From: Macrothele yani
Lineage: Eukaryota; Arthropoda; Arachnida; Araneae; Macrothelidae
Assembly: GCA_039090855.1 (NCBI GenBank)
Contig: CM077005.1
Location: 79,790,607-79,854,606, forward strand
Reading direction: 5' to 3'
Length of the DNA stretch: 64,000 bases
A program made the position numbers and the translations under genes. The notes under the pieces were generated by a model. That model saw nothing but the letters and a program-made list of their open reading frames with translations, was not told the DNA's origin and made no database searches. Shown here piece by piece: positions 47,113-56,906 of this stretch (its first letter is position 1; every line of letters begins with the position of its first letter).

Positions 47113-48176
47113 TTCATCATCATCATTGTCAACCATTATCAGCCCACTGCTGGATGAAGGTCTCCCCAATTTTCTTCCACAAAGGTCTGCCTTATGCCAG
47201 TCTCCTCCATGTTACTCCCGCATGCTTTCGAATTTCTTCCACCCATCTTTCATGATGTCTTCTTCTGGGTCTTTTCATGTCCCTTGGAATCCAGTCTAGA
47301 ATTTAGGTTGTCCTTCGACGGTCCATCCTTCTTGCAGTACGTTCAGCCCATTGCCATTTCAGGCATTTTACTCTGATCATGGTGTCTTCCACTCTTGTCA
47401 TTTTTCTGATTCACGAGTTCTTCTTCTCATCTATCCTGGTTACACCAAGCATGCACCTCTCCGTGCTTCTTTCACTTGTCTGCAGTCTTAGTATGTCTTT
47501 TTTAGTTAAGGTCCGCGTTTCTACACCATACGTAAGCACTGGAAGGATGCATTAGTCAAATACTTTTCTTTTAAGACATAATGGCATATTGCTCTTAAAA
47601 ATTGTACTGTTTCTTTCAAAAGCTCTCCAGGCAAGTTTTATACGCCGATTAATTTCCTCATCAATGTCACTCTCGCTTGATATCTGCTGTCCAAGGTATC
47701 GGTTATCTCCAAATTTTCTCCGTCAATCGACAAATCTTCATTTCTTGTAAAAGTATTGTACATTACTTTGGTCTTCTGAAAGTTCATTTTTAATCCCACT
47801 TCTTTTCTCTTGTCAGCAAGTTCCTGGATCTGAAGGGGTAGTTGCAAAAAATGACTATGTCATCAGCAAAACGAAGGTGAGTTAAATAATCTCCATTAAT
47901 CTTTATCCCTTTGTTTTCCCAGTTCAATGATTGAAAGGCATTTTGCAATGTGGCATTAAAGAGTTTGGGAGATATGGTGTAACCTTGTCTCACTCTTTTT
48001 CCAATTTTTATTGGTTCTGTATCCCCAAATAGCAGAACCTTTGCACTTGCATTTTCATAGATGTTATTAATAATACTGTACTAATGTATGCATCTTCAAT
48101 ACCGCAGGATTTCAAAGCCATTGTAACTTCTGATGATTTCACAGAATCAAAGGCCTTTTCACACCATCAAAAAAAG
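47113..48176 (-). mobile_element. 5'-truncated RTE-type LINE inserted in the mariner
   Basis: Minus strand. The 3' end has an ATG/TGA repeat tail (ttcatcatcatcattgtcaa on plus at 47113). RT remnants: KAFDSVKSSEVTM, GINGDYLTHLRFADDIVIF (catalytic FADD) and GLKMNFQKTKVM. An 8-bp target-site duplication atggtacg lies at 47105-47112 and 48177-48184. Bridging it restores the mariner frame (YSEMVR to YVDDKIKES). Close relative of the long copy at 59518-62936. Confidence 0.9.
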
Positions 48177-48510
48177 ATGGTACGATATGTGGATGATAAA
48201 ATTAAAGAGTCGCATCCTGCTCTGGCGAATCATTATGGGCTAATGCTGTTACAAGACAACGTAAGGTTGCGCACATTTGTTGTGACCCCGCAAAACAATT
48301 GGTAAACTCAAGGATGGGAGGTTAGGCTACACCCAACATATTCCCCGATACTTCATCGACGGCTACTACCTATTCCAAGCGCTGTACAGTCATATGCGGC
48401 AGAGATGGTTGGGTAACCGAGACGCCTTTGAGATGCAGCTACAGGGCCTTTTCACCCATGAGAATACCAGTTCTATCGGAAAGGTATTTTTTGATCTAAA
48501 GAAATGTTGG
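48177..48510 (+). pseudogene. Mariner transposase, 3' part
   Basis: Continues after the LINE: VDDKIKESHPALANH, LMLLQDNVRLRT (second Asp region), then GWEVRLHPTYSPILH and FYRKVFFDLKKCW, matching the mariner HPPYSPDL region with Asp lost. Confidence 0.7.
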
Positions 48511-48693
48511 AGTAAGGACATTAGAACTTTTCCCATGATGCTGAAGATATTTTACATGGCCTGATATTGTGTGTTATGAGCATGAACTTTATAGATAGAC
48601 AGATACGTTACTTGCGCTGCTCGCTATTTTGAGGCAGACTGACTTTCAACGTTAAATATTATAAGTGAAGGAGAAAGAAACAGTGCAGCTCAG

Positions 48694-48848
48694 CGATTAT
48701 CCCTAATTTAGGGTTACTGGTTCTAGGGAAGAGAGAAAGCCAGTGCCTTAAGACAAACACATCCATGCCTCACCGGGATTCGAACCCGGACGTTTTTCGG
48801 ACGAATGATCATAGGCCATCGCTTAGACCACTGCGCCACCGGTGGCGA
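48694..48848 (-). repeat. SINE family 1 (copy 8, 3' truncated)
   Basis: Head and mid-body on minus: ccaccggtggcg end, gggattcgaacccgg B box as read on plus, gagaaagccagtgcc. The tail block (gttgctcac..gtcgtta) is absent. Confidence 0.85.
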
Positions 48849-49261
48849 CTACGAAAAACTTTACATTAGGAATTTTGGATCACTACCTGAACCGGTGTTT
48901 ACCCATCTGTATGTGTCAACCTCAAGAGTACGACGATCTGACGACGTCAAGATAAAAATAGTTCACGGGAAAGAACAGGGGAAATTGATACAGGGTTCAC
49001 AGTCAGTGCATACGAAAAATGTTGTATACAAGGAAGTGTTGACGAAATAGGGACTAAAGGTTTTACAAAATACATAACAGACAGCCCATCGTATCAAATT
49101 CCATAACTGACTGCTCGGGAATATTTCAGAAAGCAATGAGCCAACGCCGCCGTCTGTTGGCGTGGAACTCAATAAATAGATGTCAAAAATTTCTGTTTCA
49201 TAAATTTTATTTTCCCTCGTAATTAATGACGGGCTTTCATCTAGTATAATATATAATCTTT

Positions 49262-49425
49262 CATCGGTATTGGGATTCGAACCACGCCTTCCTATTCCGG
49301 AGTGGCTATTCTCCCAACTGAGCTACGCCAGCAGGCTTGTCGCTGCTTTATTGTCGATTTGACTCATGAATCACCTCAATAGTTCATCATCTACGTCATG
49401 TCACGTTGTGAATTACAACTGATGT
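49262..49425 (-). repeat. tRNA-related repeat, family 2
   Basis: On minus: cctgctggcgtagctcagttggg A box, actccggaataggaaggcg, ggttcgaatccc B box. The 5' flanking block gattcatgagtcaaatcgac and aataaagcagcgacaag is shared with other family 2 copies. Confidence 0.75.
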
Positions 49426-49988
49426 TCATTAGTGCCATCTGAATGTAGCAGGGAATTGTTGAAGAGAATAGTGGTCTACAAAACTGTGGTTTCGGTACTG
49501 TACTGAAGAAGATGTCACTGTTATTCAAGAGAAAGAGAACAGATGACAAAACAAACACCTGAAGTGCATCTGTTTAAAAAAATTGCAGCGGAACATAAGT
49601 GCAGTACAGCAACATGCTAGATGTAATTCAAAGAAGGAACTAAATAACCACTGAAAAAAATTAGGATGAATGGAGTTCATTGAAACTTCGATTTTAGAAT
49701 TTAGGAAAATCCTCTGATTTTTGATCCAGTTCGTTATGTCTTTGGTCAATTGGAACGAAAGCTTCATGTTTGTTTAGTTCTTTTTCTTGCTGTCCCTGCA
49801 GCTGACGATTACTTCCCGCGATTTAAGTTACCTGGCGAAGTGGTTGGTGAAATAAGTGTTTGTATCTATTGGAAGGTGATCAACCCATCATTTCCAGTTA
49901 CGTGATTTTAAATGAACGTTGTGTACCATTACACTAGCGCTGAATTCGTTTGCAATATAACTGCTGTAGTAGATCGGGCAAGATAATT

Positions 49989-50040
49989 TATTTCATGATT
50001 ATCGAAAAACCCTAGAGGGTTTTTCGGCAATCATGAAATA
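49989..50040. repeat. 25-bp palindrome with 2-base spacer
   Basis: Arms 49989-50013 and 50016-50040 (core cgaaaaaccct / agggtttttcg), two mismatches, spacer AG. Confidence 0.93.
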
Positions 50041-50607
50041 GAAAGATGTGTTTGCCTGTAAATTTGACATGTGTGATCTCTGCTAGCTTTGTGTGGAAGA
50101 TGGGAAACTTCTTATGAGGAAGAAAAGAAGTCTGTCTCTTTTTGTTCTGCAATTTCAGGTTGGTTTATCAAGGAGTCAGTATACCTACGTGTTTTAACTC
50201 TTTCGATCAATAGGACAAGCCGATGTTCGTTTTGCAGAAGTTGTAACTAATTACATTCAAGATGTGTGGTGCTATTGGCATCAGCTCAGAACATCAAACT
50301 CTCGGCTACGTTCCTGTTTCTGCTGAAACTATTATTGCCGTTATCGTTCTACAGCTTTTTTCCTTTTCGAATCCTAAAACCAGTAGCTCTGTGTTAAGAA
50401 ATATAATTATGTTCATAGACAGACACAGTTTTAGACGAAATTAACTTAGTATCGTATTCGATTATTTTTGTTTATAAAGTACTTTTTTTCAGAGGAAGCA
50501 ACCTTTCGAGAAGATTTGAAAAAGTAGAATGAACTCATAATCGATCGACACGATGAAGAAACCGATTAAAGTAATATTGCCACGGATTTTACAAGTATAA
50601 CGGCACC
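50041..50607. other. Spacer, nothing recognised
   Basis: No gene or repeat I can support. Confidence 0.35.
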
Positions 50608-50702
50608 TACACTGGTGTGCAAAAATTAAGGACGAAGAGGAGAAATTAGCATAACAGCGGAACGAGCAGGCATAATGGACCGAAAGACCACTCAGGAGAG
50701 AG

Positions 50703-50752
50703 ACTAGGGTCCGGTACGGTAGGGCGTGCGCCCTACCGTACCGGACCCTAGT
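50703..50752. repeat. 24-bp perfect palindrome with 2-base spacer
   Basis: Arms 50703-50726 (actagggtccggtacggtag...) and 50729-50752, perfect complements, spacer TG. GC-rich, so it would form a stable cruciform or RNA hairpin in the transposon's leader. Confidence 0.96.
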
Positions 50753-50911
50753 TCATTTAAAATCACGTAACTGGAAATGCAGCATGACGTAAGGAGGGGG
50801 AGTGTCGGAAGGGTATAAAGCACACGGCTGGTGTACGCTCAGCAATTCGGTGAAAGCTATTGCACGGTGTACATCGGTTTGAACGACATCGAGTTGCTGC
50901 CACCGTATGAT

Positions 50912-51955
50912 ATGGCTAACAGACAATCCAGTAGACGACAGTTGGATGACTTTACTCGAGGTCGCGTCATTGGGAAGTTGGAAAAAGGTCGAAGTGTGAC
51001 TAGTGTGGCCGAGGAGTTTGGGATCGTTCACAGCATCATTTCACGAGCTCGGAGAGCATTTCAAACGACAGGAACAGCTGTTCGAGAGTTTAGCAGTGGT
51101 CGTTCACGAGCAACCACGGCAGCGGACGACCGGTATATTGTCCTACAGGCGAGAAGCGACAGACGGCAAACAGCGGGAGAAATCGCAAGGCACATGCAAC
51201 AGACAACTGGACGTCCGTTATCGCGTTTTACCGTAGCCAGGTGGCTGCACAAAGGTGGTCTATTTGCACGACGACCAGTACGGTGGGTGCCATCAACGCC
51301 TGCTCATCGAAGACCGCGGTTTCTGTGGTGCCAGGAACACAAGAACTGGACACATCAGCAATGGGGTCGAGTTCTCTTTACGGATGAGAGCCGATTTAGT
51401 CTGACGAGCGATTCTGGACGTATACACATCTGGAGAGAGCAGGGAACACGCAATCACACCTCCAACATCATCGAAAAGGACCGGTTTGGAGGTGGCGGAG
51501 TTCTCGTTTGGGGAGTTATCATGCTTGGTAGCCGTACTGACCTCCACATCTTCCAAGGAGGTTCAGTCGCTGGTGTCCGCTATTGTACCGAGGTTCTCCT
51601 GCCTCACGTGCGTCTGTTTAGAGGTGCTGTGGGTTCTGAGTGCCTCTTCATGGACGACAACACTACACCTCATCGTACAGTGGCTGTCGCAGAGCTGTTG
51701 GAGAGTGAAGATATTCAACGCATCGATTGGCCCGCAAGGTCCCCGGACCTAAATCCAATCAAACACGCGGGGGACCTTCTCGGGAGACGCTTGGCAGCAC
51801 GTCACCAGCCGCCAGCGACGATTTCGCAGCTGCAATTGGCGCTACAGGAGGAATGGGCTACGATGCCTCAACAGCTCCTTGACAACCTCGTCCTCAGCAT
51901 AGACAGACGTTGTAAATCCTGCAACGCAGTCAAGGGTGATCATATCCTCTACTAA
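50912..51955 (+). CDS. Tc1 transposase, uninterrupted ORF with Glu-to-Lys catalytic change
   Basis: 347 codons from MANRQSSRRQLDDFTRGRVI. The frame is open 27 codons further up, but this ATG matches relatives. Paired helix-turn-helix regions (SVTSVAEEFGIVHSIISRA; SRFTVARWLHKGGLF) are followed by the core: VLFTDESRFSL (Asp), CLFMDDNTTPHRT (Asp), then SPDLNPIKHAGDLLGRR. There the catalytic Glu is Lys and the usual Trp of NPIEHVWD is Gly. It ends KGDHILY. It should still fold and bind its terminal repeats but not cleave. This is the only full-length Tc1 ORF without stop or frameshift in the window. Confidence 0.93.
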   Translation: MANRQSSRRQLDDFTRGRVIGKLEKGRSVTSVAEEFGIVHSIISRARRAFQTTGTAVREFSSGRSRATTAADDRYIVLQARSDRRQTAGEIARHMQQTTGRPLSRFTVARWLHKGGLFARRPVRWVPSTPAHRRPRFLWCQEHKNWTHQQWGRVLFTDESRFSLTSDSGRIHIWREQGTRNHTSNIIEKDRFGGGGVLVWGVIMLGSRTDLHIFQGGSVAGVRYCTEVLLPHVRLFRGAVGSECLFMDDNTTPHRTVAVAELLESEDIQRIDWPARSPDLNPIKHAGDLLGRRLAARHQPPATISQLQLALQEEWATMPQQLLDNLVLSIDRRCKSCNAVKGDHILY

Positions 51956-52376
51956 AGACTGGATTTTTCTTGGCAGCCGCCTGTCACATGGGCGTTTCTG
52001 TCTTTTGTCCAGTTGTACTCGAAGCTACCCTTTTCAATAAAGTGCGTTTGTATCCTTTGGATTCCATGTTTGGACGGTTTTGCTCACTTGTCCCATATTC
52101 TTACATCTTGGGGATCTTATGGTATGATCTGAGTCGATGTGGAGCACTTCTGCACGACGTTACATTCGAAAAACCGTCTCGTCCTTAATTTTTGCACGCC
52201 AGTGTACTTTTTGTGGCCATTGAGTAATGCATGTTAACAGAAAAAAATACGTCAAGCAGAAACTGTCATAAATATTACAAGTCTTATTATCTATTACCAT
52301 CATTTCCTTTTTAACTTCATTCCAATCTCAAGGGTGTAGAATAATAATAAAAGACATGGAACAGAAATTGGAAGGA

Positions 52377-52720
52377 TTAAATTTTGTAGGGTTTAGTCAT
52401 CGTCGTCGTGGAAGCATCATTCTTTGGAATGCTATTGGACATCAAGCTGTACAAAACTTCTTCCCTGCGATGAAGGTTGTTAGAGAAAACTATGTGAGCG
52501 ATGGAACCTGTGGGCACGTTGAAGTGGGAGGGAAGGCACAGCGATTTAATAATAGCATCACCGCCCACCATCGCATTCTCTTTGCTGTGAGGTATTGCGT
52601 CATAAGGATCAGCATCTCCCGATGTCACCGTCATCATATCACATGCTAGATCATAGGAAGGTGGAAGAATTCCGCCACGTGACCATGAAGGCTTCAACAC
52701 CACGCCATAATGAAGGATGC
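52377..52720 (-). CDS. Candidate terminal exon of an unknown host gene
   Basis: On minus, a strong acceptor (ctattttctctgcag, AG at 52721-52722) is followed by 113 open codons ending at TAA (52377-52379). In the frame that starts two bases into the exon it reads ILHYGVVLKPSWSRGG, then PPSYDLACDMMTVTSGDAD, and ends TTTMTKPYKI. Composition is mixed-complexity and protein-like. No transposon motif, membrane helix or known domain recognised. No donor within it, so it would be the last exon. No upstream partner exon is visible to the right, and no poly-A signal is seen just downstream. Confidence 0.4.
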
Positions 52721-53171
52721 CTGCAGAGAAAATAGATCACGTAAAATCGTCCACGACGTCGCGAGGGAAATTTCCGTCGGCCTTCTCTCTAGTTTAATTA
52801 AAATCTGAACAGGACGGTCGGAGAGACTTTTTTATTCTTAAAACGTAAGGATTAGCACAAAGCTCTTAGTACTTCATAGCTTTACTTCGCATGAGTTTTT
52901 ATTGGATTGCATTGTTCTGTACTACGGTACGAGTCTTTTTATCATTGCAGTGAAAGCAAATAATCCATGAACTAATAAATCCACTGCATCCTGCGCGAAG
53001 AGGCACCAGTGATCAGTGTAGTGAGTTCGAAAAACAGATAATACATGTCAGCTCATTTTCCAACATAATGTTCACAGGAAAGGTCGGTCTCCAAGATTAT
53101 ACAATTAGGTAGGGGAATCCTAGTAAGAGAGAAAATCTAGATATTGACCTTTCAGGAATTTCTTTTTGTTT
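52721..53171. other. Spacer, nothing recognised
   Basis: Would be intron if the exon to its left is real. Confidence 0.3.
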
Positions 53172-53384
53172 TGTTTAGGGTTTTAAAGACCACCGTGAGC
53201 AACTGAATGAGCTGTAAGCATTCGGCCGCCCCTAATTTTATGTCACTTGTTTCAAGAAGGGGGGCGGCAGTGCCGAAAGACCAGCGCAGTGTCCATGCCT
53301 CACTTGGGAGTCGATCCTAGACCCATATCGGACGAATGATTAGAAGACAGAGCCTCGTACCACTCGGTCACCAGGGCGACCTTC
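53172..53384 (-). repeat. SINE family 1 (copy 9)
   Basis: Complete minus-strand copy: gaccaccgtgagcaactgaa, ggcagtgccgaaag, B-box region gggagtcgatcctag and head ggtcaccagggcg. Diverged. Confidence 0.78.
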
Positions 53385-54490
53385 ACAAGATTAGAAGAAG
53401 GCCTGCGTTAGTAAAGAGAAACATCCCCTTAAACTGGCAAAAACAATCCAAAATTTTGGTTTGGCTCACTTTTTTTTCAGAAATTTGCTGTCACGGTACT
53501 TGTGCAGCAAACCATTTTCAGAAATCAATTACATACTGCACTTTCTATCTTCCTTTCCTCTTTTTTTAAGGAAATCAATCCATGCAAGCCAAGAAGCGTG
53601 TGATCAGACATTAGGCATCGCCTGCTAATTCTACGCTTTACCCAGATGTTTTAATTTTAGCTCTATGTTTCTTCATTTTCGGCAGATCCTGTGCCACTCA
53701 GAGATGTACATAACTTTTCGTTAGAACCTCAACGGTTTATCTTCCACACACAAAATTCCGAATATCTGAAGTTTTTTTCATATTATTCAGCGGTAGTAAA
53801 AGCATAACTTTCTTCATTGAGGGCTGCATGATCAAACCCTACATATAACTTGTTTAAATCTAACGCGACACATAACTAAAATAACTGCACTACGCGAAAG
53901 GCGCTTTTGGAGCAGAATGCATGACCAAACTTTATTTTACATGAATGAAAATATACGATGCTAAATTTGCTTTGTATTTTGGCGATGATATGTTCGCAAT
54001 GGAGATGAGGACGAAAAAAATGCCTTTTGAAAGACATTGAAAATGCTATCACTATGGCAAACTGCCTGCAGGTAATCATTTACAGTTTCTCATGGTTTGT
54101 AGTGGTCTTATTAATGACAGTTCAGTCAATAGTGGCAGAACAATATTTTCAGCTTTCTGAATAATTACTAGTGTTCTTTTATTATTATTATTATTAATAT
54201 TATTGCTACTTTTTTCTATTCCGTTGGTACAATGATGTGTTTCTCAATCCCACATGAATAACTTTATTCCCCCATGGAAGAAAAGCCGTACTTGGTACAT
54301 TTCGACTGCATCCAAAGTGAATCTTTTCTGGCTTTTCTCTCTCTCTCTTTGTCTCTCACTCTCTTCCTTTATCTTTTTTTTTAATTCGACTTTTACCAGT
54401 AACACTGAAGGCTAAGGTTCGTCGCAAAAGTATAAGTAGAAATGACACACTACGAAACAGAAAAGTAATATATTATGACCTTTCTTTTGT
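53385..54490. other. Spacer with short microsatellites
   Basis: ATT repeat at 54178-54204 and CT-rich tract at 54338-54365. No gene. Confidence 0.4.
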
Positions 54491-54491
54491 C

Positions 54492-54650
54492 CACAGTGGG
54501 AATCGAACCTACATGTTCTGTATCCGCGGAGGCTGTTCTCCCAATTGAACTACGCTGGCAGGCTTATCCCTGCTTCATTATCCTCTTCCGTCATGCGTCA
54601 CATCACTCCTTACCCCCCTCTTGAGAATTACGGGGGTACGAAATAGCTAC
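54492..54650 (-). repeat. tRNA-related repeat, family 2
   Basis: On plus: gtgggaatcgaacctac (B box), cccaattgaactacgctggc (A box), aggcttatccctgcttcatt. Same order as the copies at 49262 and 54800. Confidence 0.7.
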
Positions 54651-54737
54651 GCATTTTTCTGCTCAACCGACAGCAACACTCGGTAACCATTTCATTCCAG
54701 AATTATTTATTTATTATTTACGTACGTTATGCGGAAA

Positions 54738-54772
54738 AACCATCACGCAATTAAAAAAATTGTGTGATGGTT
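54738..54772. repeat. 15-bp hairpin (one mismatch)
   Basis: Arms aaccatcacgcaatt and aattgtgtgatggtt, 5-base A spacer. Lies between two family 2 repeats. Confidence 0.85.
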
Positions 54773-54799
54773 CTTCTCTTCCTTACGACCAGAAAATTC

Positions 54800-54965
54800 T
54801 TTTTCGTTCAAGCATCAGTTCCTTCTTTTGCCGAAAGTGAGATTCCAAGCTCCTCTTCCTACTCCACAGCGGTTGTTCTCCCAACTGAACTACGCCAGCA
54901 GGCTTTTCGCTGCTTCATTGTCCATTTGATTCATACGTCACAGCATTCAACGGTTATGAGTATTC
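54800..54965 (-). repeat. tRNA-related repeat, family 2
   Basis: On plus: gtgagattccaagct (degenerate B box), cccaactgaactacgccagc (A box), aggcttttcgctgcttcatt, gtccatttgattcatacgtc. Confidence 0.7.
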
Positions 54966-55241
54966 ATAGGTATGTCGTGAAAGAAGGAGAATCTTCATGT
55001 CTCAAAAGTTTAGACACAACAGAAAAATAATGCAAATCTGCTACAGAACTAACATATGAATGCACCCACCGATCGCAATCACTCAGCTTAAAGATACTGC
55101 TGTCTACGAATCGTGTTTATTACTCGTCCGTGCGATGCCGAAAGCGAAAGGGTTTACGTGCGAGGAAGTTTCGTCGTTTGTGACGTATATCTCTATTTTA
55201 CTTTTCTTTTTAGTAGTTTTTTTTTTCATATATAAATTATA

Positions 55242-56646
55242 CACTGCTGGCCACCCAAAATGCAACATCAAGGACACGAGATAGCAAAGCCAGATTTACT
55301 GGACACATAACAACAGATACAAAGATCAAACGATTGAGCTTACAGGCCCGTGCGACTTGCGGAACACGCCGACATCAATAGTTCGTGTGGCCCCCATGGC
55401 TGGCAATAACGGCCGCTACACGCCGCGGCATCGAACGAAAGAGGCTTTGGATGTGGGCTTATGGTATGTCGGTCCAGGCTGCTTCCACACGTTGCCACAG
55501 TTCATCAGGCGTAGCCGCGGGTGGTGCTTTCAGGCCACTCGGTTTCCGATCAGAGACCAGACGTGTTCGATGGGCGACATATCGGGAGAACAGGCGGGCC
55601 ACGGCAGCAGTGACACCTGGTGGGCCGTGAAGAATTGTTGCACGATGCGTGACACGTGCGGGCGCGCATTGTCCTGTTGAAACGTGGCCGCTGGCAGGTC
55701 CTGCAGGTAAGGGAGGACTACAGGCTCCAAAACGTCGGAGATGTAGCGGTGACTGTTGAGTGTACCGGCGATGCGTACCAGAGGGGTGCCGTTGTCTTAT
55801 CCAATTGCGCCCCAAACCATAACGCCAGGCGACGGACCGGTATGGCGATGCATAATGCATGCGTCATACAGTCTCTCGCCGCGGTGCCGCCACACGTGGA
55901 TCCGACCATCGTGGTGTCGCAGGAAGAAGCGGGATTCGTCGGAGAAGACAATGTCGTGCCATTCCGTAGTCCAGGTGCGGCGTTCAACGGCCCACTGCCG
56001 CCGCATTCGCCGGTGGTGTAACGTCAGCGGTAATCGGAGCAATGGGCGCAGTGCGACAAGTCCCCGCTTCTTCAGACAACGTCGAACGGTACGTGCTGAC
56101 ACAGGCTGTTGCGCAACACACCCTAATTCCTGCGCTAACGTTCGTGATGTGGCGGTGCAAATCGTCAATGCTCGCCTCACAACATGCCGGTCTTCTTGTT
56201 TGGTGGTGTGCCGCGGCTGTGGTAATCGCTCACGTCGGTCCCTCCGTCCCTCCTGCACCCACCGAATACATACTCGCCTCGCTGTGGCTGGATGTTGTCC
56301 CACACGGGCGCCGATGTCTCGGTACGATAAACCGCTGTCACGATAAGCCACTATTCGTCCTTTATCGAACTCCGGAACGTGCTGGAATGACTACCGTATT
56401 CTGCGACGAGGCACCAGTAAGCTTCCCACGCACAGGTCTGGCAGCACAACACACTTCCACTACTTACACCCCGCCTTCTGTGCACCCTTCTTATGGTGCT
56501 TCTTGGTGGCGTGCCGGGCGCACATGATTTGCATATGCCCTGCAATGCTAATCGTTTGCATGTCCTCTCGCGGGCGACGCATGCTGTGAATTTCAGGCCA
56601 ATCGGATGCTTCCTTCTTGGTGTTGCATTTTGGGTGGCCAGCAGTG
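55242..56646 (-). mobile_element. Tc1-like element 11 (complete, TIR to TIR)
   Basis: Ends cactgctggccacccaaaat (left) and, reverse-complemented, the identical first 26 bases (right). TA flanks 55240-55241 and 56647-56648. GC-rich compared with surroundings, so probably a recent arrival. Confidence 0.95.
55375..56415 (-). pseudogene. Tc1 transposase of element 11, triad intact but broken frame
   Basis: The expected start MPRRR is GTG here (56415) and codon 8 is a stop. From there DKGRIVAYRDSGLSYRDIGA runs open to MVWGAIG, then a stop. Beyond it: TFQQDNARPHVS (second Asp) and SPIEHVWSLIG (Glu). The first Asp is in IVFSDESRFFL. After NRVA a frameshift, then DELWQRVEAAWTDIP stop, and HGGHTNY at the end (55375). 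All lesions are point changes, consistent with the near-identical terminal repeats. Confidence 0.9.
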
Positions 56647-56648
56647 TA

Positions 56649-56906
56649 TTATCTGTTAGTTCTTTTTTAATTCTGAGAGGTACATCGGAACCACCAAGTC
56701 TCTCCTTACGTTTAGGCAACAACTGACAGCTAATCAAATTGTAAATGAAAGAGGTATACTGTAAGAGTGAGAGGCCGACGATTAGATTATCTGAGACAAT
56801 GAGATAGTCTCTAAAGCAGGGAATAAACGAATGTGAATTGCAATTCAATAATATGTGATGTTTTATAGGTTTCTTATACGACGAGTTGCTTCAAAGTTAA
56901 GTGTGC
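56649..56906. other. Spacer, nothing recognised
   Basis: Short AT-rich stretch between a Tc1 and a SINE. Confidence 0.35.

Larger units (their letters stand above)
49889..50779. repeat. 29-bp perfect inverted copy, arms 834 bp apart
   Basis: 49889-49917 (catttccagttacgtgattt...) is the exact reverse complement of 50751-50779 (gttcatttaaaatcacgtaa...). Similarity stops sharply on both sides. The right arm is inside Tc1-like element 10; the left arm is outside it. Confidence 0.9.
50610..52204 (+). mobile_element. Tc1-like element 10 (complete, full-length ORF)
   Basis: Ends cactggtgtgcaaaaattaa on the left and, reverse-complemented, cactggcgtgcaaaaattaa on the right, then ggacga. TA flanks 50608-50609 and 52205-52206. 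1.6 kb. The 5' leader holds a 24-bp palindrome and a 29-bp segment matching DNA outside the element in inverse orientation. Confidence 0.94.
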
